Shown here: positions 1-8,983 of the stretch, piece by piece
Numbering within the stretch: the stretch's first letter is position 1
How the letters are laid out: each line of letters opens with the position of its first letter
Source: an uncultured Pirellulaceae bacterium
Lineage (GTDB): Bacteria > Planctomycetota > Planctomycetia > Pirellulales > Pirellulaceae
NCBI GenBank assembly: GCA_938036435.1
Contig: CALHPU010000060.1
Location: 57,690 to 121,689, forward strand
Direction of reading: 5' to 3'
DNA length: 64,000 bases
The notes under the pieces: generated by a model
The model's database searches: none
The model's input: the letters and a program-made list of their open reading frames with translations, nothing else
Told to the model about the DNA's origin: nothing
Translations under genes and position numbers: made by a program

Positions 1-130
1 AGGTCTTCACATTTTAGCGGTGAAGCGCAAGCTCGCCGATTCTACTTGAGCAAAGCTCTTTGAAACCCTAGGGCTTGCGTTTAATGGTGCTCACTTACAA
101 TAAATTGGTGCGGACCAACTAAATTCTTGG

Positions 131-210
131 CTCCCCTCTCCTCGTGAATTCGGACCTCGCATCGACGCCTTCGCATCAAACGTTGGCCGAATTCACGAGG
201 AGAGGGGGAG
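131..210. repeat. Long hairpin (inverted repeat) in the left intergenic end
   Basis: Arms at 131-153 and 187-210 are complementary over 23 bases, with one extra G in the right arm; the loop is 33 nt (154-186). Each arm contains GAATTC. The hairpin lies about 115 bp beyond the stop of the minus-strand propeller gene. It lacks a U-tract on either strand, so it is not a classical intrinsic terminator. The rest of 1-326 shows no gene that I can support. Confidence 0.75.
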
Positions 211-326
211 TTGGGTTTATACGGGGCTATGCTCTTAATCTTTAAGTGAGTGCCATTTCACTCGCACACAGACTCTACAGTTTTGCAGGCGAATTAGACG
301 CCGTTGTTCGAAGGTCTTCGCCTTGT

Positions 327-1451
327 TCACTTAATCTTCAGCGTGTGCACGAACCCTTGAACGCTGTGGTTACCTGTCCCGACAATGATCGTGCCGTCTC
401 CGATCACTGCCAGATTACTGGCGCCACCTGAGACATCGGTCTGCAATTCGATCCATTGATGCCACGTTTCTGCGTTGTCATCGGAGATCAATAAGACGTG
501 TCGTTTCAACTTTTCTCTTTGATCGGTGGCGGCCAACAGGTGGTATGTCTTTGCATCGTGCTCCAGCACGCTGTGTTGACCAAGAAATCCCTTCTCCCAG
601 ACTTGAGTGTGTTTGGCCCACGTTTTTCCGTTGTCGCTACTTGCGAAGATGGTGGCAATGCCCGACGTGAGAACAAAGACTTTGTTGCCAGCACGAAAGA
701 AGTTCATCACGTCTCGCGCTTCAGGGAATTCGGCAGTTTGCGTCCACGTTATTCCGGCGTCTTCGGATCGAAAAATCTTTCCTGACGCTTCGTAGCCTAC
801 GCCACAGACGACGACTCCATCACCTAGTCCCAAGAGGCAGGTTGTATTTTGCCGAGGCAGTTTGTCGTCCAGCACGATCGTTTCAAAGGTCTCGAAGTGA
901 TCGGCGCTGCGAACGATACTAATCTTGTTATTTTCGCTGCGACGCATGCCGACGAGAATCTCGCCGGTGTTAAGTTGCTCCAATGCGACGGTGCGGGATG
1001 ACTTCGTGCGAGCCGCGATGTCCCACGATTCTCCTTCGTCATCCGAACGCAACACCAACGCTGGTTCGGAGGTGGTGGCATACAATCGCCCATTGTCTGT
1101 GCGAATGAAATTGCGGATGTCTTGGATGCTCCACTTGTCGCCTCCATCAACCTTCTTGTTCCATGTCTTCCCGCCGTCGGTCGTCTTGAATACGTCACCC
1201 GTTTCTTCGGTACCAATCAATGCCATGCCGTCGGACAACTTAAACGATGATCGAACGTTGGATTCGCTCGGCGGAGCGAAGGAGTTAATAATCTCGACTT
1301 GGGGAAACCGTTTCTCTTGGGATTTCTCGAAAGTGTGCATGCTCGGATCGGCTTGCTTCTTTTCTATGGATTGAGCGTTTACCGCCGCCTGTGGCCAAAG
1401 TGTGACAAGAATCATCAGACCAAGCGACGTGACTTGTTGGAAAACGTGCAT
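327..1451 (-). CDS. Secreted Asp-box (BNR/YCF48-like) beta-propeller protein
   Basis: 374 aa. Residues 1-26 form a signal peptide ending in VNA, so the protein is exported. Six Asp-box-like motifs of the S-x-D-x-G-x-T-W type sit at about 90-97, 136-143, 182-189, 229-236, 271-278 and 323-330, as expected for a six-bladed propeller of the sialidase/YCF48 fold. I do not see the arginine triad and nucleophile Tyr of a true sialidase, so catalysis is not supported; a binding or lyase-like role is possible. The ATG is preceded by a GAGGAAG ribosome site. It is the last gene of a minus-strand run containing two polysaccharide lyases (55 bp after the PL5 gene), which suggests a role in uronate-polymer handling. 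The fold is secure; the function is not. Confidence 0.75.
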   Translation of the reverse strand: MHVFQQVTSLGLMILVTLWPQAAVNAQSIEKKQADPSMHTFEKSQEKRFPQVEIINSFAPPSESNVRSSFKLSDGMALIGTEETGDVFKTTDGGKTWNKKVDGGDKWSIQDIRNFIRTDNGRLYATTSEPALVLRSDDEGESWDIAARTKSSRTVALEQLNTGEILVGMRRSENNKISIVRSADHFETFETIVLDDKLPRQNTTCLLGLGDGVVVCGVGYEASGKIFRSEDAGITWTQTAEFPEARDVMNFFRAGNKVFVLTSGIATIFASSDNGKTWAKHTQVWEKGFLGQHSVLEHDAKTYHLLAATDQREKLKRHVLLISDDNAETWHQWIELQTDVSGGASNLAVIGDGTIIVGTGNHSVQGFVHTLKIK

Positions 1452-1506
1452 CTACAGCTTCCTCTATTGTGAAATGGTGTGTGACGAAACTTAGTCGACT
1501 GCGCGA

Positions 1507-2772
1507 TCAACGCATCAGTGGGAAGGCCAAGTTTTCGATCCGCCTCTCACGGTCTGACAGGGGTAGCTTCTCCAGCATCTCTTGGTAGTTACCTTCAGGA
1601 TAAGCTTGGTTGGCCATCATCAAGATGGGAAACAGATTCATCCGGTCGTTTTCTTTGATCGATTTGTGCGGCCATGGTTTGCTCGGATCGGCATACGGAG
1701 CCAAGTAGTCCAAAGCGGCTCGCAAGCGGCCATCGCCAGCATTCCAAACATCCACGCCGACCTTTTCGGCAAGGTTTGCGATGACGAACATGGCATGCAG
1801 GTTATAATTGCTGTAGAAGTTCGGCCTTGTGCGGGCGAGTTCTTCGGGCTGCGAGCCATCGGGTCTGATTTGGGCAAGGATTCGTTTTTGAATCGCCTGT
1901 TGAGCAAGCTTTTGTGCGTCTTCTTTGTTTCCCGAGTAAAGCGCAAAATACATGGTTTGGGCATCGAAGAAACATCCATGATTATTCGTCGCTGCGGCTT
2001 CCTCGAGAGCGAGCTTTCCTGTCTTAAGCCATTGGAGGTATTCGCCGACCCAAGCCTTCAGTTCTTCGCGTTCGGTGTCGCTGAGCGCTGATGAACCGGT
2101 GATCAGAAGAGAACCTTCGAGCCCGCGCGTCATCATGCGGCCATCCAAAACGCCAGATTTCGTGCCCGTGTTGTGGCCAAGTCTGCACTGGGCATGATTC
2201 ATATTGGGGTTCATACGCGTCGCTGGATCGAGAAACCAAACTCGCAATATCTCGGCCGCTTTTCGGGCGTATTTTTCCTCACCGGTCAGATAATAGGCTA
2301 GGCCTAGCGCTTCGGTGTGAATGCCTACTTTTTCAATCCGTTGCCGGTCCGATTCTTTGAGGCTTTGGCTGGCCGGGTTTGTTTCGCCATCGCGCCGGAT
2401 GTAGGGCAGTCCATCGGCTTTCCCCGGATCAGGCCACCAGTACCGGCTGTAGCTGGCATAGTCGTGTTCGTCACCACTGGGGGCGACTTTCTCTTTGTCC
2501 GTCACTGTGTATGGACCATCATCAAGCGCCGCATCAGCTTTGGAGATCAGTGCATCCAATGCAGGCTTGAATTGTGGATCGCCTTTTGCAATTCGCGATT
2601 TGATTTTCGCCAGTCGCGCTCCGTCGATCAGAATCGTGGGCGGCTCACCTTGCGTGGTCATTTCTTTGGCAGTAACGCCGGAGGTCGATTGGCCGAGAGC
2701 GGCCCCCAAATCGCCGTATGTTGCTAACGAAAATCCGAAGAGGCAAACCACAGTTGTCTTAAGCCAATTCAT
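1507..2772 (-). CDS. Alginate lyase, PL5-like (alpha/alpha toroid)
   Basis: 421 aa from the ATG at 2772, chosen over the GTG nine bases upstream because GGAG sits 8 nt before it. An N-terminal hydrophobic segment (about 5-27) indicates export. The alginate_lyase family signature is present: an HDYASYSRYWWPDP block near residue 103, NNHG at 263-266 and an ELARTRPNFYSNYNL block near 311. By analogy with the characterised A1-III lyase (catalytic His, Arg and Tyr, with Arg and Tyr seven residues apart), H265, R316 and Y323 are the likely catalytic set. Such enzymes cleave mannuronate-rich alginate by beta-elimination. The PL6 gene two genes upstream supports alginate as substrate; another uronate polymer cannot be excluded. 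Confidence 0.82.
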   Translation of the reverse strand: MNWLKTTVVCLFGFSLATYGDLGAALGQSTSGVTAKEMTTQGEPPTILIDGARLAKIKSRIAKGDPQFKPALDALISKADAALDDGPYTVTDKEKVAPSGDEHDYASYSRYWWPDPGKADGLPYIRRDGETNPASQSLKESDRQRIEKVGIHTEALGLAYYLTGEEKYARKAAEILRVWFLDPATRMNPNMNHAQCRLGHNTGTKSGVLDGRMMTRGLEGSLLITGSSALSDTEREELKAWVGEYLQWLKTGKLALEEAAATNNHGCFFDAQTMYFALYSGNKEDAQKLAQQAIQKRILAQIRPDGSQPEELARTRPNFYSNYNLHAMFVIANLAEKVGVDVWNAGDGRLRAALDYLAPYADPSKPWPHKSIKENDRMNLFPILMMANQAYPEGNYQEMLEKLPLSDRERRIENLAFPLMR

Positions 2773-2904
2773 CAATACCACTCCTCAATTTGGTGCTTTT
2801 GTTGGTTTCCAATTCGTCAGCTTTGCAATTCGTTAAAAGGCGAGGCGATGACGTATTTGATTGCTATTAAATTTAACGCAAGGACGTGACTACGAGACTC
2901 GTAA

Positions 2905-3867
2905 TTATTCGGTTTCTGCAGAAATTAGTTCACGCAATTTGCCGAAGTCTTTCTTGATCGCCGCAATGTTGGCTTCGGTGCCAGCGTCACGCAAATATTC
3001 AACGTGCAGACTTACCAAAGCAGTGGGAAAGTCTGTTTTGAACTGCTTAAAGAACTTCGAATAGTCGACTTGTCCCTCTCCCAATGGGCAGTGCAATGGT
3101 GAGAGCCGTTTGTCACCTTCTTTCTTCAGCTCCCAGCGAAAGTCTTTGACAACCAGCGCTGTAATGTGAGGCTTGATAATGTCGTAGTAGATTGGCCACG
3201 CACCGCTGCCTTCAGCAACAGCGTGGCGAACGTCAAACATGCTGCCAATCTCTTCACGTGGGATATCACTGATCAGTTGCTGAAGATCCCAGAAGCTACC
3301 TCCCACGTATCTGCCACCGGAGTGGTTGTGATAGCCGGCAGTCACTCCTGTCTTTCGATTGAGCGCGGCCAGCTCTTTGAATTGCGGCTTGAGCGATTCG
3401 AGCTGTGATTTCACGGAAGCTTTCTTGTGGTAGCGACAGTATCCCATTCGATAGTGCTGAATCCCAAGTGCCCCAGCAGTTTCTAAGATCGATTCAGCAT
3501 TCGGCGATTGTACTCCGACGATATCCGTCGTTATCATCTTGATTTTGAGATCGTGTTGCTTAAATACTTCAGCAAGTTTGGGCAGTTCATCGGCCGCCGA
3601 CTCCGGCGCGATGTAGCCCTTCTTTCGAACCGTTACTTCCGCACCATCAAATCCGATTGCCTTGAGCGTTTGTGCCAATTCCTCGTAGGATAAATCTTGT
3701 AAGAACTTAATGAACGTGCAAAACTCATACGGTTTGTTTTGAGCAGTGCTTTCGGCTGTCGCGATCGCCGGCAGCACACCAGCACCGATCGCTGCGGTCA
3801 TGCCGGCTACAAAAGTACGTCGACTTAAAAGTGGTTTGTTCAATTTGATCTCCACGTGTTTTGACAT
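2905..3867 (-). CDS. Tat-exported sugar isomerase/epimerase-like TIM barrel (AP_endonuc_2)
   Basis: 320 aa. A twin-arginine signal (S-R-R-T-F-V, R16-R17) followed by an Ala-rich hydrophobic stretch marks folded export to the periplasm. The mature part has the xylose-isomerase-like TIM barrel, with likely metal ligands in the segments FDGAEVTV, YHNHSGG, MFDVRHA and SLHVEYL. It starts 6 bp after the stop of a second protein of the same fold, so the two are surely co-transcribed. Their partner upstream is a Tat Gfo/Idh oxidoreductase, a pairing seen in systems that act on 3-keto sugars. The substrate is unknown; a role on products of the neighbouring alginate lyases is inference. Confidence 0.78.
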   Translation of the reverse strand: MSKHVEIKLNKPLLSRRTFVAGMTAAIGAGVLPAIATAESTAQNKPYEFCTFIKFLQDLSYEELAQTLKAIGFDGAEVTVRKKGYIAPESAADELPKLAEVFKQHDLKIKMITTDIVGVQSPNAESILETAGALGIQHYRMGYCRYHKKASVKSQLESLKPQFKELAALNRKTGVTAGYHNHSGGRYVGGSFWDLQQLISDIPREEIGSMFDVRHAVAEGSGAWPIYYDIIKPHITALVVKDFRWELKKEGDKRLSPLHCPLGEGQVDYSKFFKQFKTDFPTALVSLHVEYLRDAGTEANIAAIKKDFGKLRELISAETE

Positions 3868-3873
3868 AGTGCA

Positions 3874-4836
3874 CTAGCTACTGAAGTATTTTCGCAACTG
3901 GTCCATTGCTGCTGGAACGTTTTCAAATGGATTCTCCTCTTCGTATTCCATCACAACGTTGCCGCGATAACTTGCCTCTCTAAGAATCTTACTGATGCGT
4001 TCGAGATCAGCATCGAATTTGTCGCCATTGTGCGGAGCCTTCATTTTGACTTTTATCTGAACGTTGACCGCGTAAGGAGCGCACTGCTTTATTTCAGCGT
4101 AAGGATTGTCTGAAACAAAGTTGCCTGTGTCCAGGTTGACACCAAACCAGTCACTTTTGATGCCGCTAATGATTTCGATGATGTGATCAGCGCTCAAGTC
4201 GCCATGATTCTCAACGCCGACAAAAACGCCTGCCTTCCCGGCGTAGTCAGCGCATTGCTGTAAAGCTTCGATCGCAACGTTCATGGTTTCGGGAGAGCCT
4301 TCAAGCTCTTTGCGTTTGCCGGCAAAGAAACGAATGTGGGGAGCGCCCATTAAACTGGCGCGGTCAATCCACCGTTTTGCGTCGATAATCTGTTGGTCCA
4401 ATTTCTCGCTGCGGGGAATTGTGAAATTGTTTCCAATCGCTGTTCCAACAATGGGAACACCATTGAGAAACGCGTAGCGCTTTATCTTTTTAAAGTAGGC
4501 GTCGTCCGCGTCTGGTGGGAAAAAGTAACTGGTAAGCTCAGCGCCGCAGTTTTGATCGGCGCAATAGTCGATGAAACCAAACATGTCGATCTTCTTACCA
4601 TCGAGCGGCGGCAGTTTCGCTTTCTTCCCTTTGTAGAATTCGAAATGTGGCTTGAAGGAATAAGCGGCCAATCCCAATTTGAAATTCGAATTTTGCGCGT
4701 TGCGCAGATCCTGTTGAAAGACCGGAGTGGGGGTGGCGGCAATCGCACTACCCGATCGTAATGCAGAAGAAAAAGCTCCCACGCCGATCGCTCCAGTAGA
4801 AACCGATTTTAAGAATCTGCGGCGATCAATTGTCAT
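3874..4836 (-). CDS. Second Tat-exported sugar isomerase/epimerase-like TIM barrel
   Basis: 320 aa from the ATG at 4836; an in-frame TTG at 4851 is an alternative, and neither has a clear Shine-Dalgarno. The N-terminus M-T-I-D-R-R-R-F-L-K is a standard Tat motif. The body is an AP_endonuc_2 barrel with conserved acidic and histidine positions in ENHGDLSADH, VNLDTGNF and the C-terminal VMEYEEEN. It is related to, but clearly diverged from, the downstream neighbour at 2905-3867, so this is not a recent duplication. Position between PL6 and the second barrel suggests periplasmic isomerisation or epimerisation of an oligosaccharide product. The fold is confident; the reaction is unknown. Confidence 0.78.
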   Translation of the reverse strand: MTIDRRRFLKSVSTGAIGVGAFSSALRSGSAIAATPTPVFQQDLRNAQNSNFKLGLAAYSFKPHFEFYKGKKAKLPPLDGKKIDMFGFIDYCADQNCGAELTSYFFPPDADDAYFKKIKRYAFLNGVPIVGTAIGNNFTIPRSEKLDQQIIDAKRWIDRASLMGAPHIRFFAGKRKELEGSPETMNVAIEALQQCADYAGKAGVFVGVENHGDLSADHIIEIISGIKSDWFGVNLDTGNFVSDNPYAEIKQCAPYAVNVQIKVKMKAPHNGDKFDADLERISKILREASYRGNVVMEYEEENPFENVPAAMDQLRKYFSS

Positions 4837-4901
4837 GGTTTTTTTGTCCAAGGTTTGTGTGATGTTCGTAAAGTTGCCAATTGCTTTTATGCGACGCGTA
4901 A

Positions 4902-6302
4902 TTAATTTTTCTCGGGGCCTGTGCCGCGCAGAAAACTCACGCCAACTTCCGCGGGAGAGAGCGGGATCGAAGTGACGTTGCCGCTTGCCCCCAAAACATC
5001 TTTCTCACCCGCCGCCGGGCCAGTAACTCCGGGGCGTTGTATTCCCGCGGACTCTTTTAGCATCGGATCAGTCGTGAGCGCATCTAGGTCCACACCGATT
5101 GTCGCTCCGTGCATTAGGTTGCCAGTCCATTTGAGTTTTTCGGGAGACAAATCGGCTGTAACTAAAGGAGCGCCCACGCTAGAGATCAGGTTTTTCGCAA
5201 TCACGCCCGTTGGAGCGCGTTTCCCCTTGGCTTTATTTAAGAAAATGCTGCGCCGACAATTTAGGATCGAATTGTGGATGATCGATATATCGTCCACAGC
5301 CTGATAGCCATTGGTGGAACCCCCTGAAGGTTGGCTTCCGCCGAGAATGGATACTGCCGCATTCCAAGTCATCCCCGTTAGATCTTGGAGGTAGTTGTTT
5401 TTGATAACGTGGTGACTGTCGACCACGCGTATGCCTCCAGCATTTTTGGCCCCGTCTCCAAAAAAGAAATTCCCTCGGACCGTGGCGTGGTGGCCGTGAC
5501 GCAGCACAAGTGCTCCATTGCACTGGCGGAAAGTGTTTCTTTCAAAAACGTTGTAGCTCGATTTGCTGCTGATGATTTCGTTCTCTCCGTTACAACGAAC
5601 GAAGTAGTTTTCCCTGACGATGCAACAGGCTGGCTTGTTTTGGTCTTTGCTACTTCCAATTCGAATCGTTTCGTTGTCGCTTCCTTTTTGAAACGCAACA
5701 TCGGCGAAGTAGTTGCGAGAGATCTTATGCCCGGCCTTTTGCTCGTCGCCCAAGTAAGCCAGTTCGACCGTGATCAGAGCCCCTTTTTTGTTTTTTCCAC
5801 TGAAGTGACAGTGGTCGATAGTATTGGACTGTCCATAGATCAGCACCCACTTCGAGGTGTTGTCCTCGGCCCTCAGATTTGTAAACGCACAATTCGTAAG
5901 TCGAACATGCTGTGCCCCCTGGCCGCTGTTGCTGCGAAATTTGAATGTGTTGTAGGCGTTTGGCTTCCCCTCGGTATTGGTGAAATGAAAACCGGAAATC
6001 ACCCAATGCATCGCGCCGACGGTAAATTGTGTTTCGCCAGAAAAGACGACCGCGCCGGACTCGGCGGCCTTTAATGTGATTGGCATGTCCTTGGTTCCGT
6101 CGACCCCGATGATATCGACTTCCATACTGCTGTAGTTACCTTTAGTCCAAAGGATCGTATCTCCCGCAGCCAATTTTCCAGACTCGAGCAGAGCCTCAAT
6201 GTCGTCCCCCGATTTAACCTCAAAAGTATTTTGCGCGTGCGTTTGATTTAGTAGCCTAAGCAAACAGATTGCCACAATCGCGGTGTGGATCAGGATATTC
6301 AT
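4902..6302 (-). CDS. PL6-family polysaccharide lyase (alginate lyase / chondroitinase B type)
   Basis: 466 aa from the ATG at 6302. The frame is open further upstream, but that extension would run into the previous gene, whereas this Met begins a clean signal peptide (1-23, ending THA). The right-handed beta-helix family signature is strong. N210, E240 and E242 match the calcium ligands of chondroitinase B (N213, E243, E245), and K247 and R268 match its catalytic Lys250 and Arg271, all with the same offset of three. PL6 members cleave alginate or dermatan sulphate; with a PL5-like gene in the same run, alginate is the better guess. It is probably periplasmic and in one operon with the oxidoreductase 43 bp upstream. 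Confidence 0.9.
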   Translation of the reverse strand: MNILIHTAIVAICLLRLLNQTHAQNTFEVKSGDDIEALLESGKLAAGDTILWTKGNYSSMEVDIIGVDGTKDMPITLKAAESGAVVFSGETQFTVGAMHWVISGFHFTNTEGKPNAYNTFKFRSNSGQGAQHVRLTNCAFTNLRAEDNTSKWVLIYGQSNTIDHCHFSGKNKKGALITVELAYLGDEQKAGHKISRNYFADVAFQKGSDNETIRIGSSKDQNKPACCIVRENYFVRCNGENEIISSKSSYNVFERNTFRQCNGALVLRHGHHATVRGNFFFGDGAKNAGGIRVVDSHHVIKNNYLQDLTGMTWNAAVSILGGSQPSGGSTNGYQAVDDISIIHNSILNCRRSIFLNKAKGKRAPTGVIAKNLISSVGAPLVTADLSPEKLKWTGNLMHGATIGVDLDALTTDPMLKESAGIQRPGVTGPAAGEKDVLGASGNVTSIPLSPAEVGVSFLRGTGPEKN

Positions 6303-6345
6303 GTTTATATTCTTCAATTTTTGTTCGTGGCAAACCGGACAAAAC

Positions 6346-7686
6346 CTAACTCCACGGGTCGCGCTCTTCACGAACAAGCATTTTGTTTGCCGCATCGTTG
6401 TTGATAAATGTTTCGGCCAGTGCATCCCATTTGGCGACGTGGCCGGGGCCGGTTTCTGGATAAAGGCGGATCATAGCGTTGGCGATGTGACAAAGGACGG
6501 CAGAAGCGTGTCCCGTTTCCACTGGAGCACGAGTCTCTTCGCGGGACTTCACGCAATCAATGAAGTTAGCCATGTGGGCGCTGTGCGGATCGTCGACGCC
6601 CGTTGGCTTCGTTGGGCATCCGTCAAGCAGTTCCCGATTCGAGGCATACGTTCCGCGGTAGCCCGTCACCATCCAGCCGTCAGTTCCCTCGAAGCGCGTT
6701 TGCACCATTTCAGATCCGCTTTCGCAGAACAGTTCAACACCGTTTTCGTATTTGCACCTAAATCGTGTTTCTGTCGCCGTATTAAATAGACTTCCCTCTG
6801 GCAAGAAACCGGCCCCCTCGCATTCTATTTCCGTCGGGCCGCCGTGATCCATGGCCATGCCCCAGTGCGCCATGTCGTTGCAATGAGCGCCGAAATTGGT
6901 GATCTGGCCGCCGGAATAATCGTAGTGGAAGCGGAACCGATACAGACAGCGGTCTTTGTGGTAGGGTGAATCCGGTGCGGGGCCCAGCCACGTGCGGTAG
7001 TCGAAAGTCTGCGGCGCAGGCATCGGTTTCCAGCCGGGTTTGGGGCTGACTTTATTGTTGAAGCCAACCTTGGTCACGATTTTCTTTACTTGGCCAATCT
7101 TCCCCGCCTTGACCGCTTCGCAAACGAACTGGCTGACCGGATTGGATCGCTCCTGACTGCCGGTTTGGAAGACTCGGTTATTCTTGCGAACGGCCTCAAT
7201 CATTTTGCGCCCGTCGGAAACAGAAAAAGTTAGCGGCTTCTCACAGTAAACGTCTTTGCTAGCTTCCAACGCCATAACGGAAATAATTCGGTGCCAGTGA
7301 TCTGGCACGACGATGATTAATGCATCGATGTCATCGCGTTTAAGAACATCGCGAAAATCGGAGTAGGATTTGCATAGGTTCGAAGTGCCGCCTTTGGTTT
7401 TTTTGGCGGCGGCAGCGTTAACCATTTTCATTGCCGGTTCGCGTCCGTAAAAATGATCAGGCTTCTTATAGCCGAAGCTACCTTCATTGACATCACAAAC
7501 GGCCAGCACGTTTCCTAGATCACGGGCGATGAATCTTTTTAGCAAGCCCATTCCTTGGTTGCCCGTTCCTATGAATCCTACGTTGATACGGCGGCTCGGT
7601 GCGTCGGCTCCAAAGACTCGTGGGCTGACGATCAGTGGAATAGAAAGTGCGGCTGACTGTTGTAGAAAAACGCGACGATTGCTCAT
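6346..7686 (-). CDS. Tat-exported Gfo/Idh/MocA-family oxidoreductase
   Basis: 446 aa. The N-terminal N-R-R-V-F-L-Q-Q and hydrophobic stretch form a twin-arginine signal, so it is secreted with its NAD(P) bound. The Rossmann motif GFIGTGNQGMG lies at 37-47, the EKP signature at 149-151 and DHWH at 129-132; the C-terminal half is the usual alpha/beta substrate domain. It is the first gene of the minus-strand alginate cluster and the 292-bp gap upstream should hold the promoter. Relatives with tightly held cofactor oxidise and re-reduce sugars within one cycle, for example at C3. That it prepares a 3-keto sugar for the two TIM barrels downstream is inference. Confidence 0.85.
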   Translation of the reverse strand: MSNRRVFLQQSAALSIPLIVSPRVFGADAPSRRINVGFIGTGNQGMGLLKRFIARDLGNVLAVCDVNEGSFGYKKPDHFYGREPAMKMVNAAAAKKTKGGTSNLCKSYSDFRDVLKRDDIDALIIVVPDHWHRIISVMALEASKDVYCEKPLTFSVSDGRKMIEAVRKNNRVFQTGSQERSNPVSQFVCEAVKAGKIGQVKKIVTKVGFNNKVSPKPGWKPMPAPQTFDYRTWLGPAPDSPYHKDRCLYRFRFHYDYSGGQITNFGAHCNDMAHWGMAMDHGGPTEIECEGAGFLPEGSLFNTATETRFRCKYENGVELFCESGSEMVQTRFEGTDGWMVTGYRGTYASNRELLDGCPTKPTGVDDPHSAHMANFIDCVKSREETRAPVETGHASAVLCHIANAMIRLYPETGPGHVAKWDALAETFINNDAANKMLVREERDPWS

Positions 7687-7978
7687 TTCGAAAACCTTTG
7701 CTAACGCGAAAGTGTATCTTCAAATTCTAACTCAAAAAAGAAACGGAGGTTGCGTTAAGGTTTAAAAATGATCTGGGCGGTAAGGTGGATAGTTGCCCGA
7801 TTTGTCTTGCGACCATTGAATAAGCAACACGGTTAGCTCCATTGGCTTGCGTTGGTTGAGCCGGTTATTGGTTGACTTTTAGTGGCGGCAGATTACAGTA
7901 GAGACCAACATTCGTGTGGCCAAATCAACTCTTGCATCGTGGCTTGGGTGAGGCTCGCAACGAAGGCAGAGAGGCTTC
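7687..7978. other. Divergent intergenic region between the alginate and nonulosonate operons
   Basis: This 292-bp gap separates two divergent operons and must hold both promoters. I see no ORF and no strong hairpin. One candidate plus-strand sigma-70 promoter is listed separately. Confidence 0.6.
7872..7899 (+). promoter_or_regulatory. Candidate sigma-70 promoter of the nonulosonate operon
   Basis: TTGACT at 7872-7877 and TACAGT at 7894-7899 are separated by 16 bp, with the first start codon 79 bp downstream. The match is reasonable, but it was found by eye and planctomycete promoters are poorly defined. Confidence 0.35.
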
Positions 7979-8983
7979 ATGTCGGTAGGCAAAATACTGA
8001 TTGTTGGCTACGGTTCGGTTGGCCGACGACATACTGAAAATCTTCGGCAGATGGGTTGTGATGACCTGATCTTTCTTCGAAGCGGTCGGCCAAGCGTTAT
8101 CGATCAAGTGCCGCCTCCCGGCCAGCAGGTTCATCAGCTAGCCGAAGCTCTAACGCACGACATTGTTGCCGCTGTCATCGCAACACCCAGCGCTATGCAC
8201 CTTGATGTGGCGTTGCCGTTGGCGAAACATGGATGTCATCTCTTTATCGAAAAACCAGTTGCTTCCGATCGTGATATCGATCGTTGCCAGCAGTTAATCG
8301 AGATCGCGCAAGAAAGGAATCTTGTCACGATGGTCGGTTATCAGTTTCGATTTCATCCGCTTCTTGTCGCACTTCGAGAGGGCCTGCAAGAAGGCCGGAT
8401 CGGAACGCCGCGAAAGGCGCATGTGCAGTGGGGGGAGTATCTTCCTGATTGGCACCCGTGGGAGGACCACCGTGAGGGATATGCCGCGCGAGAAGATTTG
8501 GGCGGTGGTGTGATGCTGACCTTGATCCACCCCGTCGATTATCTTTATTGGTTGTTTGGCGCAGCGGATGAAGTGCAGGCCGAATATGGAAAATTTGATG
8601 TTCTTCAAACCCGGGTGCCAGACGATTGGGCAAAGCTGAAATTGCACTTTAAACAGGGCGTTATTGCGAAAGTCGAATTGGACTACATTCAGCGCCCGGC
8701 CGTGCATCGGCTGATGGTAGAAGGCAGTCGAGGTTCTGCCGCCTTGGATTTTCAGGCTGGCGAATTGGTCTGGATGGTCGATAGCCAACAGACGAAAAAA
8801 ATTACTGTTGATACAGGATTTGCCCGAAACGATATGTTCGTCTCCGAAATGAAACATTTCATTGATCGCGTCGTAGGGCGAAAGTCAACCGAGCTTGATT
8901 TGGAGGAGGGACTGGAATCCTTACGCATCGTGGCGAGGGCAAGGCACAATGCAATCGAAGAGGCCGAGGAGAGTGTAAGTTAA
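7979..8983 (+). CDS. Gfo/Idh/MocA-family oxidoreductase (cytoplasmic, nonulosonate operon)
   Basis: 334 aa with no export signal, unlike the family member at 6346-7686. The NAD-binding GYGSVGRRH motif starts at residue 10 and EKP lies at 91-93; H184 and D187 in the segment GGGVMLTLIHPVDY are probable active-site residues. The start codon follows a GGCAGAGAGG ribosome site. Its TAA overlaps the next ATG (TAATG), and the two genes after that also overlap, so this is the first gene of a translationally coupled four-gene operon that ends in a sialic-acid-synthase homologue. It probably makes or modifies the sugar precursor or the nonulosonate side chain. The exact substrate is unknown. Confidence 0.85.
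   Translation: MSVGKILIVGYGSVGRRHTENLRQMGCDDLIFLRSGRPSVIDQVPPPGQQVHQLAEALTHDIVAAVIATPSAMHLDVALPLAKHGCHLFIEKPVASDRDIDRCQQLIEIAQERNLVTMVGYQFRFHPLLVALREGLQEGRIGTPRKAHVQWGEYLPDWHPWEDHREGYAAREDLGGGVMLTLIHPVDYLYWLFGAADEVQAEYGKFDVLQTRVPDDWAKLKLHFKQGVIAKVELDYIQRPAVHRLMVEGSRGSAALDFQAGELVWMVDSQQTKKITVDTGFARNDMFVSEMKHFIDRVVGRKSTELDLEEGLESLRIVARARHNAIEEAEESVS

Noticed and set aside
5385..6074. 229-codon plus-strand ORF
   Set aside because: It is antisense to PL6, whose catalytic and calcium residues are all intact.
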